Under the pieces are notes generated by a model. The model was not told the DNA's origin and did no database searches. It worked only from the letters and a program-made list of their open reading frames with translations. Below, one piece after another: positions 52,401-58,308 of a stretch of 64,000 nt of DNA. The DNA is taken from positions 72,165,987 to 72,229,986 of the forward strand of contig NC_083873.1 of assembly GCF_032452875.1 (NCBI RefSeq), in the 5' to 3' direction. A program made the position numbers and the translations under genes. Position 1 is the stretch's first letter. Every line of letters starts with the position of its first letter. Source of the stretch: Bos javanicus. Lineage: Eukaryota; Chordata; Mammalia; Artiodactyla; Bovidae.

Positions 52401-55400
52401 AAGAAGTCAAGTTACTATTACAAGTGTCTGAGGTTACTTGCCACCAGAGACTTCTGATGGATACACTGTAGGAAGTCCTTTTACCTCTATGAATGTCATA
52501 CTAAGTCTCTTTTAATAGTAACTGTTAGGACTGTTGTTGTTCAGTTCTCCCCCATCTTTAGTTTAAAAGTTCCAAAACAGCTGAGTTTGAATCTATACAA
52601 CCTAGTTTCAGAAGGATGGAAATTGATCCTTTTGGCTAAAATCATGGGTTACTACAATATTCTCATCTCTTCTGTTGAATTTACTGAGAAGTCTGGTCCA
52701 GCAATCAGATGCTACTTTGTAACTATGATCGAGACAGTATTTAGAGTTTGATGCTTATAAGTACTATTTTCTTTTTCTCCCCTAGATTGAAACCAAGATT
52801 TTGTCATCTACCCTGACTGCTATTGCAGCTCCTAGAATTGTAGACCTTGCCCATCCACGGATCAAGATAGAGGGTCTGTGCTTTGAAAGAGAAAGAAGTG
52901 AAAAGCCCATTCGTCCTGTAAGCCGTCACTACCTTGGCATCCTTCAGCTCACTTTCTGCTCTTTTCCAGGTGTTACTTTGCCTCTGTAGGGCATAGACCA
53001 AAGTCACTGGATACAAAAACTTTGAAAGAGTGGTCTGTGGCAGGAAGGAAGTTCTAGCTGCAAGATATGGAGAGAGGTTGAGGGTGAAGAGCATCATGGA
53101 TTTGGGAGTCAATAAGAGCTGGGTTCAGGTTCTTGCCTCACTACTGCTAGTTCTATGATGTTGTGATAACCTTCTTGAGCCTTATTCATTCAATAAGGAT
53201 TTGAATCTCTATTGCATGCCAGACACCATGCCCATGAACACAATGGAGGGAGACCAAAAAAAAAAAAAAAGTAAACAGATAAGATGATGTCAAGTAGTGA
53301 TAAGTGCTATGAAGAAAATGGGAAAGGAGTGACTATGGCTGAGGTTAGAGAACACACTTCATGTGTATGGTAATCAGGGAAAGCCTCTCAAAGGAAGGAC
53401 TATTTGAGCTGAATGAGAAGGGGTCAGCTAAGTGAATGAGAAGAGAAGAGAATGTTCTAGTAAAGGGAAGAGCATATGCCAAAGTCCTAAAGTTGTGATG
53501 GCATTGTGAGCAAGGGGATTGTCAAGATAATAGTTCCCAGTTTCAGGACTGTTGTGACTTGTGATAATCAATAAGGCAGGTGTTTAGCACAGAGCCCAAC
53601 ACCTTCAGTGGTTTCCCTCATTCTTCCTCCCTGACACTCTCCTCCATTCATTGTAGTGGCTACTTGACTTCTAATCCCAACTGAGTTTTCAAAAAATACC
53701 TAATGATCATGTTGCTAAAGGAAATCAGACCGATTTCATCATTATAGGAATCTGAGCATTAGATGTGGAATTCTATTAGGAAATTCCCTAGAGAATCAAT
53801 AAAACCTTGGGAGAGTGACTTGAGTTTGCTAAAATGACTTGTGACCTTTGGGCAAATCAAAACTTGATTCTCAGTTTTCTTAGTATGTGATTATAGCCAT
53901 CTTTAATTGCTAGAATTGTCTGGGGAGTTAAAAAAAATCTTTTAAAAAAATGATTCCACTGTAGATGAGGCTTCCCAGGTGGCTCAGTGGTAAAGATTCC
54001 ACTTGCCAATGCAGGAGACGCAGGAGATGAGGGTTCAATCCCTGGGTCAGGAAGATCCCCTGGAGAAGGAAATGGCAACCTACTCCAGTATTCTTGCCTG
54101 GAAAGTCCCACGGACAGAGTAGCCTGGTGGGCTGTAGTCCATGGGGTCACAAACAGTCAGACATGACTGAGCAACTGAGCACGCACTACTGCAGATAATC
54201 ATACTCTTAAGAGAGAGAGAATAGTAGCTATATGTCATCTTTCCTATTTTACCAATAAAGCAACATAATAGAAAGGCCTCCTGGCAGATGTGGTTTCCAA
54301 AGTAAGACCAAAATGAGTCAAAGAGTCAGTCAGTCAACATATCTTTATTCAGCAATAATTATGTACCAGAATCTAGTCTGCTGCTGCTGCTGCTGCTAAG
54401 TCGCTTCAGTCGTGTCTGACTCTATGCGACCCCATAGACGGCAGCCCACCAGGCTCCCCGTCCCGGGGATTCTCCAAGCAAGAACACTGGAGTGGGTTGC
54501 CATTTCCTTCTCCAATGCAGGAAAGTGAAAAGTGAAAGTGAAGTCACTCAGTCGTGTCTGACTCTTAGCGACCCCATGGACTGCAGCCTCCCAGGCTCCT
54601 CCATCCATGAGATTTTCCAGGCAAGAGTACTGGAGTGGGTTGCCATTGCCTTCTCCAAGAATCTAGTCTAGCTTTGGGCAAACAGGTATATCTCTCAAGC
54701 AGCTTATATTCTGGTGGGGAGAAGCAGACAATAAACACCCCAACAATAAAATAAATGAGCTAAGGCAGGTGTTGGTACGTTCTGTGAAGAAGATTAAATA
54801 GGGTAATTAGAATGGCCAATATGCCTTGGATGGTCAGGGAAGAGCTTCTTGAGGATGTGATGTTTGAGTCTAGAGACTTGAATGATGAAGAGGAGGCATG
54901 ACAAGAATGGGGAAAGAGAGTTTTGAGCAGAACTAGCAAGTGCAAAGGTCTTGAGATGGAAAGAGCTGGGCCAGAGGGGTCTATGTGGCTGGGGTCTTAG
55001 TGATCAAGGGAGAGATGGAAGGAAGGTGGGGTCATGGAGGATAGCAGGCAAACCATGTAGGGCCTTCTTGACCACAGTAAGGAGCCTAATTCTTAGAAAA
55101 AATGGAAAGCTGCTGGAAGGTTTAAACCCTGAGAGTGACATGATTTGACTTGGGCCTTGGAAAGTACATCCCTCATCAAGTTATTATGGTGATTGCATGG
55201 GAATGATACAGGCAAATCACTGAGAACACTCTCTGGTTCATGGAATACACTTGTTAAAGTGCACCTTCTTGCCCTCAGTAACTGCTGTATGAAGGCTGGA
55301 TTGTATGGGCAAGAAGGGAAACAGAGAGGCCAGTTAGAGAGTAATCAGGAGAGAAATAATGGTAACTCGATAAATGCTATACCTGGAAAGAGAGATGTGA

Positions 55401-57219
55401 AATTTTTGTGTCATTTTGTTTCCACTATAGATCTCCCACGCTGCCTTGCTGGCCCACCCCAGCCCTCGAATACTAGCTCTAGCTAAGGCCAAGCCTCTTC
55501 ACAAAGATTATTTACCTCCCCGCGATGCCCTCTGGCCGGTATCTTATGCTGCTATCCATTCCAAGATATCTCCCAGAATTCAAGAACTAGCTAACCCAAA
55601 TACAAGGTATTTCAATTAAAGGCTAAGATGGGACAGGAAAGCCTGGGGATGCTAAGGAGAGGGAAAAGTTGATCTAGTAAGGTCAATGAAATGAATTGTA
55701 GGAAAACAATACATTTTTAGAATCATCTCACTTGTTACATTTATTGTGGCAAATCTATGGTCTTCTTACCATGAATTGTTGATAAGACTACAATTAAATA
55801 GTTAGTGGACTAGTATTGAGCTTCAGACCTAGGATAGAACTCTGTTATTATGGATATGGGATTATTTATCTATATTATTAAGGGAATAATCTATCTCTAT
55901 TGTTGGGACTTCCCTGGTGGCTCAGGTGATAAAGAATGTGCCTGCAATGCAGGAGACCTGGGGTTGATCCCTGGGTCGGAAGGATCTCCTGGAGAAGGGA
56001 ATAGCTACCCACTCCAGTATTCTTGCCTGGAGAATTCCATGGATAAAGGAGCCTGTTGGGCTACAGTCCATGGGGTGGCAATGAGTGGGACAGGACTGAA
56101 CGACTAACACACATCTATACTTATATTGTTAAGGAAAACAAATTATAGAACAGAAACATAATTGTTACAATTTCCTACATTGCAGGCAGATTCTTTATGG
56201 GCTAAGCCATGGGGGAAGCCCCACTTATATTATCTCAGAGGAGTACATAATAAGCTGGTAACAATGGTAACTTTGGGGGCCTAGGGAGCTAGGATGGGAG
56301 GAAGACTTATTTTTCCCTAAATAGACTTTTGTAATTTATCAACATTTTTGCATCATGTACATGTATGAACTATTAAAAATAAATCAGAAAACATATTAAA
56401 GAAAAACTTGCCTCTAATTCCTATTCATTTTCAGAAGACCTCTCAACTTGCCTGAACCTCAATTCATTTCATTACCTTCAAGGGATAATACTTGATCCCC
56501 TTTTTCTAGCACCATCAAGAAAGCATAATTGAAAATGTTGTAGTAGTCTTGAGCTCAGGGAATAGGAAATATATTCAATCTTATATAATAAAATATTTTA
56601 AAATTTTGCAATAAGTTTTTCTTTAAAAAAAAAAAAGTTAAACATCAAATGAAATGACACGCATTCTTTGTACACTGACAAAGGAAAGGGAAGAGTAAGA
56701 TCAGGTACTCAAGATTCTATCCTGGTAGAAAAGTTCTTATTTGGTGGTTAAGGATGGAAACTTCAAAAAAACATAATTTCTTCAAGTTCACTGGTGAACT
56801 GTCTGGCTTTGTTTTAACACTGCCAAATTATTGAGGAATTTCCAGAATTTGCTTTCTATGGAAAGAGGAAAGGCTTTGGAATCTGACACAAATCTAGATT
56901 TGACCACAGGTCATTCTTACGACTTGCCTGAGCCTTCATCTCCTTATCTGTATAGTGGAGGTCAATGATACCTGTTTTATGAGATGCTTATGAAAATCAA
57001 AACGGGATAATAACACAGTGCCTGACATATAGTGGATGCCTGAGGAGTGTTAGTTCTCTTTCCCTTTCATCCTATTTCAAGTTGAATCTTTTTTTCCATT
57101 TCAGGACTCCTGTGCATATTGTATATTATGATCCAGAAGTCTTTAAAGTCAAGCCAGCTGCTTTGAAAACACAATGTTCTCCGAGGATCCAGGAGTTGGC
57201 AGAACCTATTACGCGTTAA
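16114..57219 (+). CDS. THEGL: THEGL (SPMAP2L), theg spermatid protein-like, nine coding exons
   Basis: The coding sequence joins 16114-16474, 30149-30179, 33414-33467, 35685-35813, 37008-37130, 46342-46456, 52786-52917, 55431-55606 and 57105-57219: 1236 nt, 411 residues. All junctions use GT-AG and all phases agree. Residues 1-36 are acidic and 49-90 are rich in Pro-Arg-Glu. The rest holds about eight degenerate THEG motifs of the form P-R-I-x-x-L-A-x-P, for example KRIQKLAQP (exon 5), APRIVDLAHP (exon 7), SPRIQELANP (exon 8) and SPRIQELAEP (exon 9). No membrane segment is seen. THEG-family proteins are testis and sperm proteins; the newer name marks an association with sperm microtubules. 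As I recall, the human protein is somewhat longer, so an exon may be missing or the start may lie upstream (in-frame ATG at 16003). Identity is by motif recognition and position next to ARL9. Confidence 0.9.
16475..17202. other. THEGL: THEGL intron 1 start, nothing recognised
   Basis: Single-copy-looking intronic sequence. No exon fits the reading phase and I recognise no repeat. Confidence 0.5.
17203..17747 (+). mobile_element. BovB LINE 3' fragment
   Basis: An open frame at 17223-17726 gives the C-terminal BovB polyprotein (SIFKSRDITLPTK, MYGCESWTVKKTE, KLKLQYFGHLMRR). It ends with AGAGTCGGACACGACTGAG and repeated ACTGA units, the BovB 3' end. The 5' part is missing, as usual for truncated insertions. 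Confidence 0.93.
17750..20405 (-). repeat. Old interspersed-repeat-like, pyrimidine-rich tract
   Basis: This long TC-rich region resembles an ancient mammalian repeat read in antisense (AAGGCCTTATCTGACTGTCT, CATGGGCCTCCTTGCTCTT). Sequence of the same kind appears in sense orientation near 53.4 kb and 54.8-55.1 kb. I cannot name the family. A short (GA)n run lies at 18788-18806. No THEGL exon was found. Confidence 0.4.
20410..20582 (-). mobile_element. L1 fragment, antisense
   Basis: Antisense L1 signature: TTATGGCTGAGTAATAATCC, then a TTCCATGTCCTGTCTATTAT segment. Confidence 0.75.
20583..21750. other. THEGL: THEGL intron 1, nothing recognised
   Basis: No exon in phase, no RNA gene and no repeat I can identify with confidence. 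Confidence 0.45.
21752..24384 (+). mobile_element. BovB LINE, 5'-truncated, endonuclease plus reverse transcriptase, inactive
   Basis: BovB is an RTE-type LINE whose single ORF encodes an APE-type endonuclease and a reverse transcriptase. Here the endonuclease part is readable at 21706-22569 with its motifs GDWNAK, NQIDYIL and SDHELL. Reading then shifts frame near 22570 and 22840 and continues through the reverse transcriptase (SGGDGIPVELF, GFRKGRGTRDQI, GVRQGCILSPCLFNLY). A TGA at 23321 replaces a sense codon after AKAFD. The catalytic motif YADD reads YAND at 23600-23611. The 3' end is AGAGTCGGACACAACTGAGC plus CTGAT units. The start of the element is missing. Confidence 0.95.
24406..24613 (-). 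mobile_element. Bov-tA SINE
   Basis: Antisense element from AGTCGCTCAGTCATGTCC to the tRNA-head region ending CTGCTGAGCTAAC. It was inserted just after the BovB 3' end. Confidence 0.9.
24632..24738 (-). mobile_element. CHR-type SINE head, antisense
   Basis: Contains CCCTGACCAGGGATCGAACC and GGGCCACCAGGAAGGTCC, the antisense head of a CHR SINE; the 3' part is short. Confidence 0.75.
24760..25316 (-). pseudogene. RPS11P: RPS11 processed pseudogene
   Basis: On the minus strand an intron-less copy of ribosomal protein S11 mRNA runs from an ATG at 25293 (MADIQTGHAYETQPIIF, then FQNKKRVLLRETGK and KKCPFFSNG) to a TAA at 24826-24828. The first frame stays open to about 25058. After a frameshift the TKMKMQRT-like segment (AKMKMQRTTGI) continues in another frame, and an extra stop lies just before the final FQKF. 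A 3' UTR with AATAAA (complement at 24791-24796) and an A-run (T-run at 24761-24773) follow. The copy is flanked by the 12-bp duplication CTCTGCAAAGTA at 24748-24759 and 25317-25328, the mark of LINE-driven retroposition. The functional S11 gene lies elsewhere; this one is dead. Confidence 0.95.
25329..26622. other. THEGL: THEGL intron 1, nothing recognised
   Basis: No in-phase exon and no repeat I can name. A short imperfect direct repeat (CCTTTCTAGTGAAATGA twice) lies at 25807-25858. Confidence 0.45.
26623..26806 (+). mobile_element. Bov-tA SINE (head truncated)
   Basis: TCTGCCTGCAATACAGGAGA through the BovA body to a degraded AATAACTGAGTAACTAAC end. Confidence 0.88.
26807..28368. other. 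THEGL: THEGL intron 1, AT-rich, nothing recognised
   Basis: AT-rich single-copy-looking sequence with no exon or named repeat. Confidence 0.45.
28370..28636 (+). mobile_element. Ruminant L1 3' end
   Basis: Typical young ruminant L1 end: CATCCTGTATCATGCATCAG, GGAGGGAGGTGGGAGGGGGG, GATGTATGGCAAAACCAATA, then AATAAATAAATT and an A-rich tail. Confidence 0.9.
28920..29640 (-). mobile_element. Old L1 fragment, antisense
   Basis: Weak antisense L1 resemblance (ACCCACCAGCAGCATGGAAG, then TTTATTTGCATTGTTTTGAT). Boundaries and family are uncertain. Confidence 0.4.
29672..29890 (-). mobile_element. Bov-tA SINE
   Basis: Antisense element with GCGACCCCATGGACTGCAGC and the head GTCTGAGCCACTTGGG. Confidence 0.9.
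29962..30105 (-). mobile_element. CHR-type SINE, antisense, next to THEGL exon 2
   Basis: Antisense tail and body: TTATTTGGCTGCCATGGGTC, TTAGTTGCAGC, TTTTAGTTGTGGTGTGCGGG. It ends about 44 bases before the acceptor of the 31-nt THEGL exon. Confidence 0.75.
30149..30179 (+). CDS. THEGL: THEGL exon 2 (31-nt microexon)
   Basis: The acceptor CCTTTTCCTTTTGCAG and the donor GTAAGA frame 31 nt that read DPDPCDFVRK with split codons on both sides. The phase joins exon 1 and exon 3 exactly. Confidence 0.85.
30180..31450. other. THEGL: THEGL intron 2, nothing recognised
   Basis: No exon or repeat that I can identify. Confidence 0.45.
31453..31580 (-). mobile_element. BovA-type SINE fragment
   Basis: Antisense BovA: CAGTCACTCAGTCATGTCC to GGGTTGCCATTTCCTACTC. 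The tRNA head is missing. Confidence 0.85.
31581..32460. other. THEGL: THEGL intron 2, nothing recognised
   Basis: No exon or named repeat. Confidence 0.45.
32463..32688 (-). mobile_element. Bov-tA SINE
   Basis: Antisense element from TCAATCACTCAGTCGTGTCC to the head CACTGAGCCACATAGGAAG. Confidence 0.9.
32690..33413. other. THEGL: THEGL intron 2 end, nothing recognised
   Basis: AT-rich intronic sequence ending in the acceptor TTCTTTTTCTAG. No exon or named repeat seen. Confidence 0.45.
33414..33467 (+). CDS. THEGL: THEGL exon 3 (one THEG motif)
   Basis: The acceptor TTCTTTTTCTAG and donor GTAAGG bound 54 nt reading KRIQDLSRPKKQWRAPD. This is a THEG motif (R-I-x-x-L-S-x-P). Both borders are in phase 2, so it could be skipped without breaking the frame. 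No longer open frame marks it; it was found by motif and splice sites. Confidence 0.88.
33639..33800 (+). mobile_element. MER5A-like hAT transposon fossil
   Basis: The start AATTCTCAAATTTGTCTGCA and later CCTAACAGGCAGACAGG resemble MER5-type repeats, which start GGTTCTCAAA and end in the complementary sequence. Diverged. Confidence 0.5.
34028..35272 (-). mobile_element. L1 LINE 3' region, antisense, split by a SINE
   Basis: Antisense L1 3'-end text: AGACTTACAGAAAAACTAAAG, TTCACTTAGCAAAATGCC, TAGCATTGAGTAATATTCCA, AATTGGGTTGTTTG. A Bov-tA lies inside it at 34158-34362. Confidence 0.75.
34158..34362 (-). mobile_element. Bov-tA SINE nested in L1
   Basis: Antisense element with TTAGTCGTATCTGACTCTTT, body and the head GTCTGCCACCAGGGAAGTC. 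Confidence 0.9.
35685..35813 (+). CDS. THEGL: THEGL exon 4
   Basis: The acceptor CTGTTTTTTAACAG and donor GTTAGT frame 129 nt. It reads KLFWGNQDPIRPVSR, then a diverged THEG motif (TQRLENLAQS) and HRYVPN with a split Arg codon. Confidence 0.9.
35814..36040. other. THEGL: THEGL intron 4 start
   Basis: Nothing recognised. Confidence 0.4.
36041..36248 (+). mobile_element. Bov-tA SINE
   Basis: Head GGGCTTCCCGGGTGGTGC to the end GGGCATGACTGAAGCGACAG. Confidence 0.9.
36252..36336. repeat. AT-rich palindromic and direct-repeat patch
   Basis: ACAATATATAACACT occurs twice around a run of CTATATA units, and ATATAACACTGTTGTGTTATAT is nearly a perfect inverted repeat. It may form a hairpin. Confidence 0.7.
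36337..37007. other. THEGL: THEGL intron 4
   Basis: Mostly unrecognised. A diverged piece of the hAT-like repeat seen at 2862 lies at about 36652-36760 (CAGCAAACTTTTTCTGGAAG). Confidence 0.45.
37008..37130 (+). CDS. THEGL: THEGL exon 5 (VQYYYSCGRES and a THEG motif)
   Basis: The acceptor TTCTGCAACTTGCAG and donor GTACCT frame 123 nt. It reads VQYYYSCGRESVIWEI, then PSKRIQKLAQPNRSKR, one of the clearest THEG motifs. Both borders are phase 2, so it joins exon 4 and exon 6 in frame. Its reading frame has no start codon, so ordinary ORF searches miss it. Confidence 0.9.
37507..37648 (+). mobile_element. Bov-tA SINE (partial)
   Basis: Starts inside the head (CTCTGGGTTGGGAAATCCCC) and runs to ACAACTGAGCGACTTTCAC. 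Confidence 0.82.
38020..38286 (+). mobile_element. BOV-A2 SINE
   Basis: Dimeric BovA with the CACTTTCACTTTTCACTTTC linker, ending GTGACTTAGCAGCAGCA. Confidence 0.92.
39355..39565 (+). mobile_element. Bov-tA SINE nested in L1
   Basis: Head GGAGCTTCCCTGGTGGCTCA to ACACAACTTAGCAACTAAAC. Confidence 0.92.
40195..41224 (+). mobile_element. BovB LINE 3' third, inactive
   Basis: It begins within the reverse transcriptase (LQEM/PDHLICLL region) and runs to the 3' end with ACTGA units. The catalytic motif reads YTDD at 40453-40464, followed two codons later by a TAA. Readable parts include KSRDITLPTKVHL and KLKLQYFGHLMGG. Confidence 0.92.
41289..41565 (+). mobile_element. BOV-A2 SINE with target duplication
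   Basis: Dimeric BovA with a (CAG)n end. It is flanked by the perfect 12-bp duplication CATACTCAACAA at 41277-41288 and 41566-41577. Confidence 0.94.
41735..41945 (-). mobile_element. Bov-tA SINE nested in L1
   Basis: Antisense element from GTGCTCAGTCACTAAGTTGT to CACTGAGCCACCAGAAAAGC. The L1 text TTCAACAT recurs on both sides. Confidence 0.9.
42086..42190 (-). mobile_element. BovA-type SINE fragment
   Basis: Antisense BovA body: TAGTCACCAAGTTGTGTTTG to CAGAATACTGGAGTGGGTTG. Confidence 0.8.
42240..42645 (+). mobile_element. L1 3' end inserted within the older L1
   Basis: A full L1 3'-terminal sequence (ATTACTCAGCCTTGAAAAGG, GACACATGGTACAACAGG, final AATTAAAAATAAAAAC) sits in the middle of ORF2-type sequence, so it is a separate insertion. 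Confidence 0.65.
42836..43018 (-). mobile_element. Bov-tA SINE nested in L1
   Basis: Antisense from TTTTTCGACCCCATGGACTG to GTCTGAGCCACCAGGGAAGT. The L1 resumes directly after. Confidence 0.9.
43140..43418 (-). mobile_element. BOV-A2 SINE nested in L1
   Basis: Starts with CTGCTGCTGCTAAGTCC (antisense CAG tail) and carries the antisense linker GTGAAAAATGAAAGTGAAGT. Flanks GAAAACTTG and AAAAAGTTG may be a mutated duplication. Confidence 0.92.
43641..43945 (-). mobile_element. Two adjacent Bov-tA SINE copies, antisense
   Basis: A complete antisense Bov-tA (43641-43828) is followed at once by the head half of a second copy (43829-43945). The order suggests duplication or insertion side by side. 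Confidence 0.85.
44330..44870 (-). mobile_element. BovB LINE 3' fragment
   Basis: Starts with five TTCAG units (antisense 3' end) and on the minus strand encodes the BovB C-terminus (SILKSRDITLPTK, MYGCESWTVKKAE). It is inserted in the older L1. Confidence 0.94.
45720..46341. other. THEGL: THEGL intron 5 end, nothing recognised
   Basis: AT-rich sequence without exon or named repeat, ending in the acceptor CATTTGCCTATAG. Confidence 0.45.
46342..46456 (+). CDS. THEGL: THEGL exon 6
   Basis: The 115-nt exon reads PFSDYLIRGSLQFSD, then a THEG motif SPRILRLSIAKA and PNYVPPKS. The donor is GTAAGT at 46457; an alternative GT two bases earlier would break the phase with exon 7. Confidence 0.9.
46457..47400. 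other. THEGL: THEGL intron 6 start, nothing recognised
   Basis: No exon or named repeat. Confidence 0.45.
47402..47886 (-). mobile_element. Tigger-like DNA transposon, internally deleted
   Basis: Ends TAGGTATACTTCGGAGATAT and (complement) CAGGCATACTGTGTTTTG are terminal inverted repeats. A TA precedes the left end, as expected for the TA target of this superfamily. The orientation is opposite to the copy at 7134, and no transposase frame is left. Confidence 0.7.
47946..48128 (+). mobile_element. Bov-tA SINE (head truncated)
   Basis: CAGAATCTGCCTGCAATGCA to ACACGACTGAGAAACTAACA. Confidence 0.9.
48192..48322 (-). mobile_element. CHR-type SINE fragment
   Basis: Antisense: TTATTTGTGGCTGTGCTGGG to AAGTCACCAGGGAAGCCC. 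Confidence 0.75.
48490..48876 (-). mobile_element. MaLR-type LTR (MST/MLT1-like), antisense
   Basis: Antisense signatures of a mammalian MaLR LTR: ACTGGGTGGCTTAAACAAC, CACAATTCTGGAAGCTGAG, CTAAACCTAATTATCAAAGG, and ACATTCAGTCCATT at the end. No internal region is present. Confidence 0.75.
48877..50003 (-). mobile_element. BovB LINE 3' third, antisense, inactive
   Basis: On the minus strand the reverse transcriptase frame is readable (FKLGKEYDK/CLFNFYTGYIMRN, SKSRDITLLTKVHLF). The catalytic motif reads YADE instead of YADD (complement at 49630-49641). The 3' end is close to the MaLR LTR. Confidence 0.92.
50004..50638. other. THEGL: THEGL intron 6, nothing recognised
   Basis: No exon in phase or named repeat. 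Confidence 0.45.
50640..50857 (-). mobile_element. Bov-tA SINE
   Basis: Antisense from TGCTTACTTGCTCAGTCATA to CACTGCACCGCCTGGGAAGC. Confidence 0.9.
51217..51420 (+). mobile_element. Bov-tA SINE
   Basis: Head TTTCCCAGGTGGCTCGGTGG to CTCAACTGAGTGACTGAGCA. Confidence 0.9.
51421..51980. other. THEGL: THEGL intron 6, nothing recognised
   Basis: No exon or named repeat. Confidence 0.4.
51982..52105 (-). mobile_element. CHR-type SINE fragment, antisense
   Basis: Contains CAGTTCCCTGACCAGGGATC and ends AGAGAATTCCC, the antisense CHR head. Confidence 0.75.
52106..52785. other. THEGL: THEGL intron 6 end
   Basis: The first 300 bases faintly resemble an old antisense L1 (TTACCAAGATCAGGAAATTT). The rest is unrecognised and ends in a pyrimidine-rich acceptor. 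Confidence 0.4.
52786..52917 (+). CDS. THEGL: THEGL exon 7
   Basis: The 132-nt exon lies between TTTTTCTCCCCTAG and the donor GTAAGC. Reading in phase 0 it gives IETKILSSTLTAIA, the THEG motif APRIVDLAHPRIK and ERSEKPIRP. Confidence 0.92.
52918..53967. other. THEGL: THEGL intron 7, old repeat-like
   Basis: The 53370-53600 part (AGGGAAGAGCATATGCCAAA) resembles the same old repeat family as 54.7-55.2 kb in sense orientation. An A-run lies at 53258-53271. No exon. Confidence 0.4.
53969..54185 (+). mobile_element. Bov-tA SINE
   Basis: Head GGCTTCCCAGGTGGCTCAGT to ACATGACTGAGCAACTGAGC. The head has a short internal duplication of GCAGGAGA. Confidence 0.92.
54380..54657 (-). mobile_element. BOV-A2 SINE with target duplication
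   Basis: Starts with GCTGCTGCTGCTGCTGCTAA (antisense CAG tail). It is flanked by the perfect 12-bp duplication AGAATCTAGTCT at 54368-54379 and 54658-54669. Confidence 0.95.
54700..55160 (+). repeat. Old interspersed-repeat-like segment
   Basis: AACTAGCAAGTGCAAAGGTC and AGGGCCTTCTTGACCACAGT resemble an ancient mammalian repeat whose antisense counterpart appears near 20.1-20.3 kb. The family is not named here. Confidence 0.4.
55431..55606 (+). CDS. THEGL: THEGL exon 8 (two THEG motifs)
   Basis: The 176-nt exon lies between TTGTTTCCACTATAG and the donor GTATTT. It reads SPRILALAKAKPLHKDYLPP, then ALWPVSYAAIH and SPRIQELANPNT with a split Arg codon. It holds two motifs in one exon. Confidence 0.93.
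55908..56112 (+). mobile_element. Bov-tA SINE
   Basis: Head GACTTCCCTGGTGGCTCAGG to AGGACTGAACGACTAACACA. A short antisense head scrap follows at 56170-56221. Confidence 0.92.
56222..57104. other. THEGL: THEGL intron 8, nothing recognised
   Basis: No named repeat or other exon. It ends in the acceptor TTTTTTTCCATTTCAG. Confidence 0.45.
57105..57219 (+). CDS. THEGL: THEGL terminal exon 9
   Basis: Reads TPVHIVYYDPEVFKVKPAAL, then the last THEG motif SPRIQELAEPITR and a TAA stop. Confidence 0.93.
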
Positions 57220-57541
57220 AAACAGAAAGCTACAGTTCCCTAGTCTGGTGCTGAGTGTTTGTAGTCCCCACCCCTTCAATACACACTGGACCGCTAGGAA
57301 CACCACTGCTGCTGTTACCTGCAGTTGTGTCTTTACCAGGTCTGGGGACTCCAGCATGCCTTAAAGAGAAAACGAATGCCTGCCTTACTACCCTTACTTC
57401 TCTCCTCTTGCATGTCTTAGCGATCTCATTGTTCTGACTGTCCTGAAAAAACAAAACCTCCATATATTTGCTGGTTTTGCTTTTCTTTTCCCAGTGAGAT
57501 CTCTGTTCTCCAGTAGCTGATCTCATCTCACTGTCTTCTCA

Positions 57542-57547
57542 AATAAA
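57542..57547 (+). terminator. THEGL: THEGL poly(A) signal
   Basis: AATAAA lies 322 bases after the stop codon and is followed by a GT-rich stretch (TTCTTTGTGTTACTTTTCC), as expected downstream of a cleavage site. Confidence 0.8.
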
Positions 57548-58090
57548 TCCTGAAGACTGAAATCATTCTTTGTGTTACTTTTCCATTGCCCCCTCATTAC
57601 TGAGAAGTAGCACTGAAAAATGGTGAAGCCTTTGTGGATAAGTCAAAATGCTTTCTATAATCTGTAGATGAAATTTAGGAAACAGGTTACTATATTTTTT
57701 TGAGTGAGTAAATGAACATTTATTAAATATTTTTGTGACAAGTGCTACACTAGATACATATCAGGAAATACAGTAACCTTGAGATAATTATTATCATCTT
57801 CAGTTTACAAGCAAGAACATTGAGATCCAGAGTTTATATGCCTATATTATATTGCCATAGAGTTATAAATCAAATTGCAACTTTCAGCTCCAAATTGAAG
57901 TATAATTTTATTTAAAATATAGTTATATATTAAAATCAAATTATTGATAAAGTTGGTAATTTCTGCTTACTCTGGATCAGAATTTTTTAACCTAGAGTCT
58001 GAAGACAGCCTTTGCAGGGTCCATAAATCTTCTATGAGTTCATGTACAATTGCATGTATGTCAGTTTGCTGGGAATAGCACCCATGTTTC
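57548..58090. other. Intergenic, nothing recognised
   Basis: AT-rich sequence after the THEGL poly(A) signal. No gene or named repeat. Confidence 0.45.
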
Positions 58091-58091
58091 T

Positions 58092-58308
58092 TTCTTTTTT
58101 TTTTTTTTTCCATGTTTCTTTATTTGGCTGTGCTGGGCCTTCTTGCTGCTTGTGGGCTTTCTCTAGCTGGAGCACTCAGGCTCTGTAATTGTGGTGTGTG
58201 GGCTTAGTTTCTCTGGCAGCACGTGAAATCTTCTCAGACTAGGGAATGAACCATGTCATCTGCATTGGTCGTTGGATTCTTTGATCACCAGACCACCAGA
58301 GAAGTCCA
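58092..58308 (-). mobile_element. CHR-type SINE
   Basis: Begins with a T-run (antisense A tail), then TTTATTTGGCTGTGCTGGGC, and ends AGACCACCAGAGAAGTCC. Confidence 0.85.
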
